A stretch of DNA of 64,000 nt from Eupeodes corollae (lineage: Eukaryota > Arthropoda > Insecta > Diptera > Syrphidae): the NCBI RefSeq assembly GCF_945859685.1, contig NC_079147.1, positions 267,768,572-267,832,571 on the forward strand, written 5' to 3'. Both the position numbers and the translations under genes were made by a program. Under the pieces are notes generated by a model. It had not been told where the DNA came from, searched no databases, and saw only the letters and a list, made by a program, of their open reading frames with translations. How positions within the stretch are numbered: the stretch's first letter is position 1; the number at the start of each line of letters is the position of its first letter. Shown here one piece after another: positions 58,000 to 64,000 of the stretch.

Positions 58000-59810
58000 A
58001 ACAGCTCATTATCTGCGGCACCATCTCAAGACTCTCAAGATCCGTTCGACTTCTCTGAGGAACCGATCCGGCGGCGCGGCGGCTTGTTGGTCGGCTAAAA
58101 AAAATCGTCCCGCAAATCCCAACCACGCATGCAGTCAGTAATAGTAATAGGCGATCCCAAGCTTGTGCTGATATGCTCGTCCTATGATGCCATTTTTATT
58201 AGTAGGCATCTATATATTTAGGAATATATACGACTATATGTCTCTTGCCGGTATTTGCCACCATCATCATCATCATTCCATCATGGACAGACAGACAGAA
58301 AAAAGCAAGTTACAAAATAAAAATAAAAATAAAACAAGAAAATACAGCAACTCCCTGAAGGACGAACCTAAGCGAGAGCGGCTTTGACTATTTAACTGAA
58401 TGTGTCTGTCTTTGCAGGTCCAACCTATTCGTCTAGAGAAGGGTTTAAGCGCGCACTCAAAAAAAAGCACTGCAAATAGCACAACAAAAAATATCTGTAA
58501 TTGGATATAAAAGTGCAGCCAGCACTTCGCCAAAGCAAATAAACTCACCATCAGAAAAGAACACGATGACGATGAGAAGGGCAACCAGGCACAGGCAGGA
58601 ATGCGCGCTGTTGGTAAACTATTCACGAAATAAATAAAACTACACAAGAATCAGTCCTGCTGCGTGAAATCCCTACGCGAGCTACAAAAATGATAGCAAC
58701 ACACAATAATGGAAGGATATACCTTACCTTAACTTAGCTACGTAAAAGAACAACAAAAACAGCAACAACAAAAAAATGTAATGTTTGCCAAGAGTCGATC
58801 ATCATCATCGTTAAGACCACTTTTGCCTGTCTCATAAAATTCTAGACGTTAAGATTAATTTAACCCATCAGCATTTTTATTACTGGCTCGCTGCTCGCTG
58901 CAAAGTCTACCGATGTTTGTATCTATATATGTATATGTAGACGGACTATGAGACTCTGGGCATATAGGATAGCTCTCAAGACCTAGACCTCATCTTTCTC
59001 TATATATGTTCCTATGATGTCTCGGCTAGACAGCATCTACCTAAATGTGAATGTGTGGAGCATTCATTTGGGCGAACACCAACGCCCGCGCACCACCGCA
59101 CCGCCACGTTTGCTAGCCGTTTGCTTTTTTCGTGCAGCACCGCACTTCACAGCCGCGTCTTGCCAAAGAGCTGATGGAACTAAAACGATACAATTCTATT
59201 AGTAATAGCGTGGTTATAGTTAGTTAGGAGAATTACTGGCGGCACTTTAATTTTAATTGTTAGAAAAAAAATACCTGAAAGACACACCTGAAAAGATTGA
59301 TATTTAACGTTTAAATTGAGCTTTGAAGGATAACACCATAGTTTTCAAGATTGTATTTTATTGTGATAACTTTTTGTAATTAGAACAAATTTACTTCTAA
59401 TTGATCTTGTAGATTTTGCTGTTGGAAACTGAGCTTATTTTACAATGATTGATGTAGCCATAAGGCTCTTTCTAATCTCTAACCTTGTTTTTGTCTCGTC
59501 TTATTTTCGTCTTGGTCTGATGTTGGTTAATAAAAGTCTCGGTAAACTAACAATGACGTCTAAAAAATCAAAAAAGATTTGAGAAGATTTTTCAAGCAAA
59601 AACTTACGAAACAAGACTAAACCGGCCTCTATCAAATATTCAACCTTATATTGATCAACTGAAAACCAGAGCTCAAGAATTAAGGTCAGTATATGAAACT
59701 AGAAATCTTCTTTCGATAATCAACAAATTCTAATCCATAGCAGTGAAATCCCCAAAGAGAGAATACTAAGGGCGAAAATCTCCAAGTGCATATCCCCAAA
59801 ACAATTATGG
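58000..59810. other. unique, moderately GC-rich DNA
   Basis: Contains (CAT)n-like CATCATCATCATCATTCC, CAA-rich runs and an acceptor-like TGTGTCTGTCTTTGCAG at about 58419. No coding frame with recognisable product. May be intronic or regulatory DNA of a nearby gene. Confidence 0.35.
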
Positions 59811-59826
59811 TAAGACTAAGATTAAT

Positions 59827-60447
59827 ACTAAGACTAAGACTAAGACTAAGACTAAGACTAAGACTAAGACTAAGACTAAGACTAAGACTAAGACTAAGAC
59901 TAAGACTAAGACTAAGACTAAGACTAAGACTAAGACTAAGACTAAGACTAAGACTAAGACTAAGACTAAGACTAAGACTAAGACTAAGACTAAGACTAAG
60001 ACTAAGACTAAGACTAAGACTAAGACTAAGACTAAGACTAAGACTAAGACTAAGACTAAGACTAAGACTAAGACTAAGACTAAGACTAAGACTAAGACTA
60101 AGACTAAGACTAAGACTAAGACTAAGACTAAGACAAAGACTAAGACTAAGACTAAGACTAAGACTAAGACTAAGACTAAGACTAAGACTAAGACTAAGAC
60201 TAAGACTAAGACTAAGACTAAGACTAAGACTAAGACTAAGACTAAGACTAAGACTAAGACTAAGACTAAGACTAAGACTAAGACTAAGACTAAGACTAAG
60301 ACTAAGACTAAGACTAAGACTAAGACTAAGACTAAGACTAAGACTAAGACTAAGACTAAGACTAAGACTAAGACTAAGACTAAGACTAAGACTAAGACTA
60401 AGACTAAGACTAAGACTAAGACTAAGACTAAGACTAAGACTAAGACT
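59827..60447 (+). repeat. (ACTAAG)n microsatellite, 103.5 units
   Basis: 621 bp of ACTAAG with one substitution seen (T to A at 60135), preceded by a degenerate start (ACTAAGATTAAT). The period of six gives open frames of Arg-Leu on plus and Leu-Ser on minus, which are by-products of the repeat and not genes. The opposite strand reads TTAGTC. Confidence 0.98.
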
Positions 60448-60449
60448 GA

Positions 60450-62610
60450 AATCGAAACATAGACCTTTACGAGACAAACATTTTTTTGAGTTGAATTTGA
60501 GACTTACACAAATGAAGAATAAACCTTATCTTTTTCGCCCGTTTTACTTAAAAAGGAAGATTCAAAAGAAGTCTTTCTAAAGTTTTATCTGAATATTTGA
60601 TCATATGTTCAAAAATAGAAATATAATATTGGAAAAAAATCTTAAAATTATTTTAAAACTGCAATAAATTTAACTAGTTAACCTTGTAGCATAAGTCATT
60701 GTCCCCGTCTTCGAATAGATGAATGACACATCTGCAAACAGTTTGTGTATATTCCCTAAGCTAGAGGAATAACAAAACAAAAAAAAACAACAACAACAAC
60801 AAAAAATAAGACATGTCAAAAGTGCTTGATTGCATCAGAAATACACGCTTCATCAAGTAGGTAAGGTATCTTTACGTATAGGTGTATATCCTAGACCTCT
60901 TCTACGTGCTGTAAGAAGTTTGTATATACTATCTTCACAAAAGAAGAAACACACATTGGACAGAGTCACTGACTGTGTGCAACACCATCACCGAGACCGT
61001 CCAACCGACCAACCATCAGCAAAAGGAAAAGCCTCAAGTCCTAAAATAAAATAGTAAAACGCCCGTGCAACGTTTCGTATCGTTCGTCCGTAGTCCATAG
61101 TTCGTCGCTTGTCGTTGTCGTCACTGCAGTGATGTGTCGGTCGGTTGGTCAAATTTGTAAGCAGTGCGTGGTCCTCACTGGATGGTCATCTTCTATACAG
61201 CTATGGTGACGGTGTTGGGGAAGGAGATGGTGACGAAGGACGAACTATTGCAACAAGTGCCAAACGCACCACACAAACATAATTACGACAGACGATGGAC
61301 AGGCGTATTTGTCTTCTCAGTAGAGCTTATCCAAGTGTAATTAAAGGAACGTAAGATACTTTACGATCCTTTGGTGATGATCATTCGTCTAAATGTGATA
61401 TCCCAAGGGCCAAGAACTGTCAATCAAGCCAAACACACAAACAAAAACTACACTAGACTCGCAGAATAGCAATCCAAACACCAAAGAAACATCCATCCAT
61501 CCATCCATCGTCTATCTTAAAAAGATTTCGAGTTCGGTACAATATTATATACCACCACCAGATAGGCTTTAAGTCGTAAGATACTATAACATAAGTCGGA
61601 TAGTATAAGAGGCGCATAGGCGGGCAAAATGTGGTGTAAAAAAAGAAGCATATCTTTGCCTACTCTAGGCCATACGAATCCGCGATTAATGTAGTCTAGA
61701 ATGAACCACACATTTACCATTTAAATATATAAATATATTACATACATTACCTATTGAATGGGTGTATCAATGAACATAGTTATAGATAGAACACATATTG
61801 CTCGTAGCGGGATACCGTCCGCGTCCGGTCCGAACCAATCCATCCGTCAGCAGAGTGCTCTAGACGACTGATGGAATTGATGTCCAATCTCCAATGGTTG
61901 GAAAATTGGGTTTATTTTTATGGTAACACAAATTTGTACTGTGGAACCTAGATCAGGTTTGTCTTTTAAAACCATTTCAATAAGATTGGAGATTATAAAT
62001 ATTTGAAGAAAATATACTACGTCTCAAAGATTAAATTGTTTTTTTTTTTTAAGAACTGTTTTTTGAAATTAGGAAATAGGTGTTATTAATTGTGATAAAA
62101 ACGGAATCTATAGAACTGTTACTTAATATCAAAATCCTTAATCTTTCCCGATTTGACCCAAAAACTGAGCTTATTTTGCTACGGACGACGCGACGCACGT
62201 CCAAATTATTTTTGGTTAAGAAATTTGGATACGATTTCAAGCAGTTTATAAAAAAAAGCTTTCCAGAGAAATTTTAACAAGATCACATTAGACCAAAACG
62301 CTTTACTTGCTTCATAGTAAAAATGGAAAAATTTAAGTTCTTTCCAGAAGTGCCAACTAAATAAAATGTTCTAAATATTGAGGAACAAATAATTTTTAGT
62401 TTCAAGCATTTAATGTCTGATTTACAGAAAGTCGGAAATAATTCCATTAGATTTTTCCTATATTAGATGAACCATGATAGAAAAATTATTTCTATGTTCA
62501 GATGTACGTAACTAAGTGTGTATGAATACTGAGATACTTAAAATAAAGGTTGGTTAAATTTTCAAGGCTGATGTTGATTTTAAATAAAATACAAATTGTT
62601 TATAAAATTA
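60450..62610. other. unique non-coding stretch
   Basis: 61060-61330 is less AT-rich (CGTATCGTTCGTCCGTAG, GTGTCGGTCGGTTGGTC), like a 5' UTR or promoter block. (CCAT)n at 61491-61507. No supported coding frame. The rest is AT-rich. Confidence 0.35.
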
Positions 62611-62619
62611 CTGCGTTAT

Positions 62620-63250
62620 TGTGCCAAATTATTTCATCCTTTAGCTCTTGAATTGTTGCTGACTTATCGGGGTACACCTTTTCGTTCAAATAAACCTACA
62701 AAAGAAAGAATTCCAAAGTTGTCAAATCAGATGATCTTGGCTGACTATTGACATCACCACCACGTGAGAAAACAAGAACCACGGTTTCATTAGCTGTTTG
62801 GCAAGTGACAGCGTATTATTGAAACTACATATCGTCCACATCCATATCTTCTAATTCGGGCCATAAAAACTTCGTTATCATCTCACGAAAGCAAACCCCA
62901 CTCATAGTAACTCCTTGACCAAACTCATTTTGAAGAGAAATACAGCCCGATGAACCCAAACCCAAATCATAATATTCACTCTTTGATGGTGCATTGGTTT
63001 TTCGACAGTCACTCTTGGATTATCATTCGCCCAAATGCATTAATTCTGCTTATTGACGAATCCACTGAGGTGAAAATGTGTCTCATCACTGAAGATTATA
63101 TTCTTCAGATATTGGTCGTCCACTATTGACATTTCTTGGCACCATTGTGACCATTGACGACGAAGCTTGAAATGATTAAGAGGCTTTAGTTGTTACTAAT
63201 TCGACCTTTTAGGTCTTAAATACATAAATCCATTGTGTTTCGAATTGGCA
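62620..63250 (-). pseudogene. mariner-like element iv (rosa-like), decayed
   Basis: Minus strand. QLKPLNHFKLRRQWSQW, NIIFSDETHFHLSGFVNKQN (first Asp), VTVEKPMHHQRVN, GVCFREMITKFLWPELEDMD, then DM-FQ with the second-Asp block degraded (YAVTCQT), QPRSSDLTTLEFFL (third site now Glu) and NEKVYPDKSATIQELKDEII. Several stops and shifts. TIRs not found. More diverged from the other three copies. Confidence 0.78.
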
Positions 63251-63254
63251 TACA

Positions 63255-64000
63255 TTTCATCTTAAACGTGGTCCCAACAAAAAAAGTATAAAGGTGTTAA
63301 CAACCAAGATCTCAATGGCTTATTGTGAATACCCTTTGGAGAAACAACACAGGCTTTTGTTGCCAAATTAAAATTATTTGGTTTTACTCATTGCCGTTTT
63401 GTTGGAAATAAACGTCAAAGTAACCAGTTTGGCCAGCCCAATTTTTAAATAAATAACATGCAAGGACACCATCATAGAAGCTTACTAACAATCATTTTAA
63501 GATTTTCCGAGCCCGAAAGAGGACAATTCTTTTTATGACCGAAAAAGATATTTCGATGAAAAACTGCATTGTTTTTTTTTTTTGTAATTCAATGACCCAA
63601 TCATCCAACGTACACCGCCGTCGTTGGGGATCGACTGGCTTGAGTTTTTGTGGTGACGGAACTTTTACAAGCCCTTAGAACCTATGTCTTAATGCAAAAT
63701 GCAGTCTTAAGTGCCTTGCGAACAACGAGTGGGCGAAAAAAACGTGATTTTACACATTTCAAAAAGTCAGCTCCAAACAAAAACACATTTAAGTTATAAG
63801 AAACCAATTGACACTAATATTGGGATAATAAAATTTGCATTTCGTTCTCTAAAACAAGAGAATTTTGTAAAAAAAAAATTTGTAGTAACGAATCACGGTT
63901 TGGTGACTACGAACTGTCAAAGAATGTTCGCGTTCCACATAACATCCACACTGCAACGAATACATTTTTCGCGCGCAACTTAACATCAAACTTATACCAC
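63255..64000. other. end of window without a recognised gene
   Basis: May include the N-terminal region and left flank of mariner iv. A 90-codon open frame at 63711-63983 has no recognisable domain and is not called. Confidence 0.4.

Noticed and set aside
58273..58647. 124-codon hydrophobic minus-strand frame
   Set aside because: Composition follows Lys/Asn-rich simple sequence on the other strand; no start context, domain or splice signal supports it.
59827..60447. Telomere or telomere-like origin of the TTAGTC repeat
   Set aside because: The array is embedded in ordinary sequence on both sides, and flies do not use telomerase-type repeats; a microsatellite is the simpler reading.
59686..60580. 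Long open frames on both strands encoding Leu-Ser or Arg-Leu dipeptide repeats
   Set aside because: They are the necessary result of a stop-free hexamer array and have no flanking coding signal.
63711..63983. 90-codon open frame near the window end
   Set aside because: No domain, no coding-like composition and no splice signals.

Overview
This is an AT-rich nuclear DNA window from an insect, most likely a fly (Diptera). The evidence is a C2H2 zinc-finger gene with 56-68 bp introns, the insect-type transposon families (Ty3/gypsy, I/R1-like and jockey-like LINEs, mariner-like elements with rosa-like spacing, piggyBac, Helitron, a tRNA-derived SINE) and the lack of any prokaryotic gene organisation. 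The species cannot be named from the sequence.

Layout. 1-2065: 3' end of a broken Ty3/gypsy pol followed by PPT and 3' LTR. 2090-5130: a nest in which a 5'-truncated LINE sits inside a SINE (exact 13-bp target duplication), and the SINE lies beside an older LINE fragment. 5130-10000: mostly empty, with one possible terminal exon at 6405-6666. 10009-11596: a large non-coding repeat with an internal ~173-bp tandem array; a second copy lies inverted at 37806-39172. 12225-13960: jockey-like LINE broken by a MITE and by a SINE, both with target duplications. 17584-19165: the one confident host gene, an 11-finger C2H2 protein in three exons. 19990-24148: LINE fragments, a piggyBac remnant and a MITE. 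25480-27080: minus-strand LINE. 28368-28867: MITE. 30510-32660: I-like LINE split by a mariner. 33442-33642, 34074-34137 and 40546-40999: candidate host exons. 36100-37800: LINE split by a mariner. 41495-42695: mariner-like element with both TIRs and TA duplications. 43084-45190: I-like LINE pieces. 49060-50760: LINE carrying a PIF/Harbinger-type MITE. 54527-56132: Helitron with both termini. 59827-60447: an almost perfect ACTAAG array. 62620-63250: fourth mariner remnant. 45.2-49 kb and 56-62.6 kb are mainly unique-looking non-coding DNA.

The window is best read as intergenic or intronic DNA of a fly shaped by successive transposon insertions, with one zinc-finger gene and a few possible exons. 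No transposon here looks autonomous: every coding remnant has stops, shifts or deletions. The most interesting material is non-coding: the paired element with the ~173-bp array, which resembles Helentron/DINE-1-type elements in plan, four structurally defined MITEs, and the hexamer array. Family assignments rest on recognised protein motifs and terminal structure, not on database searches.
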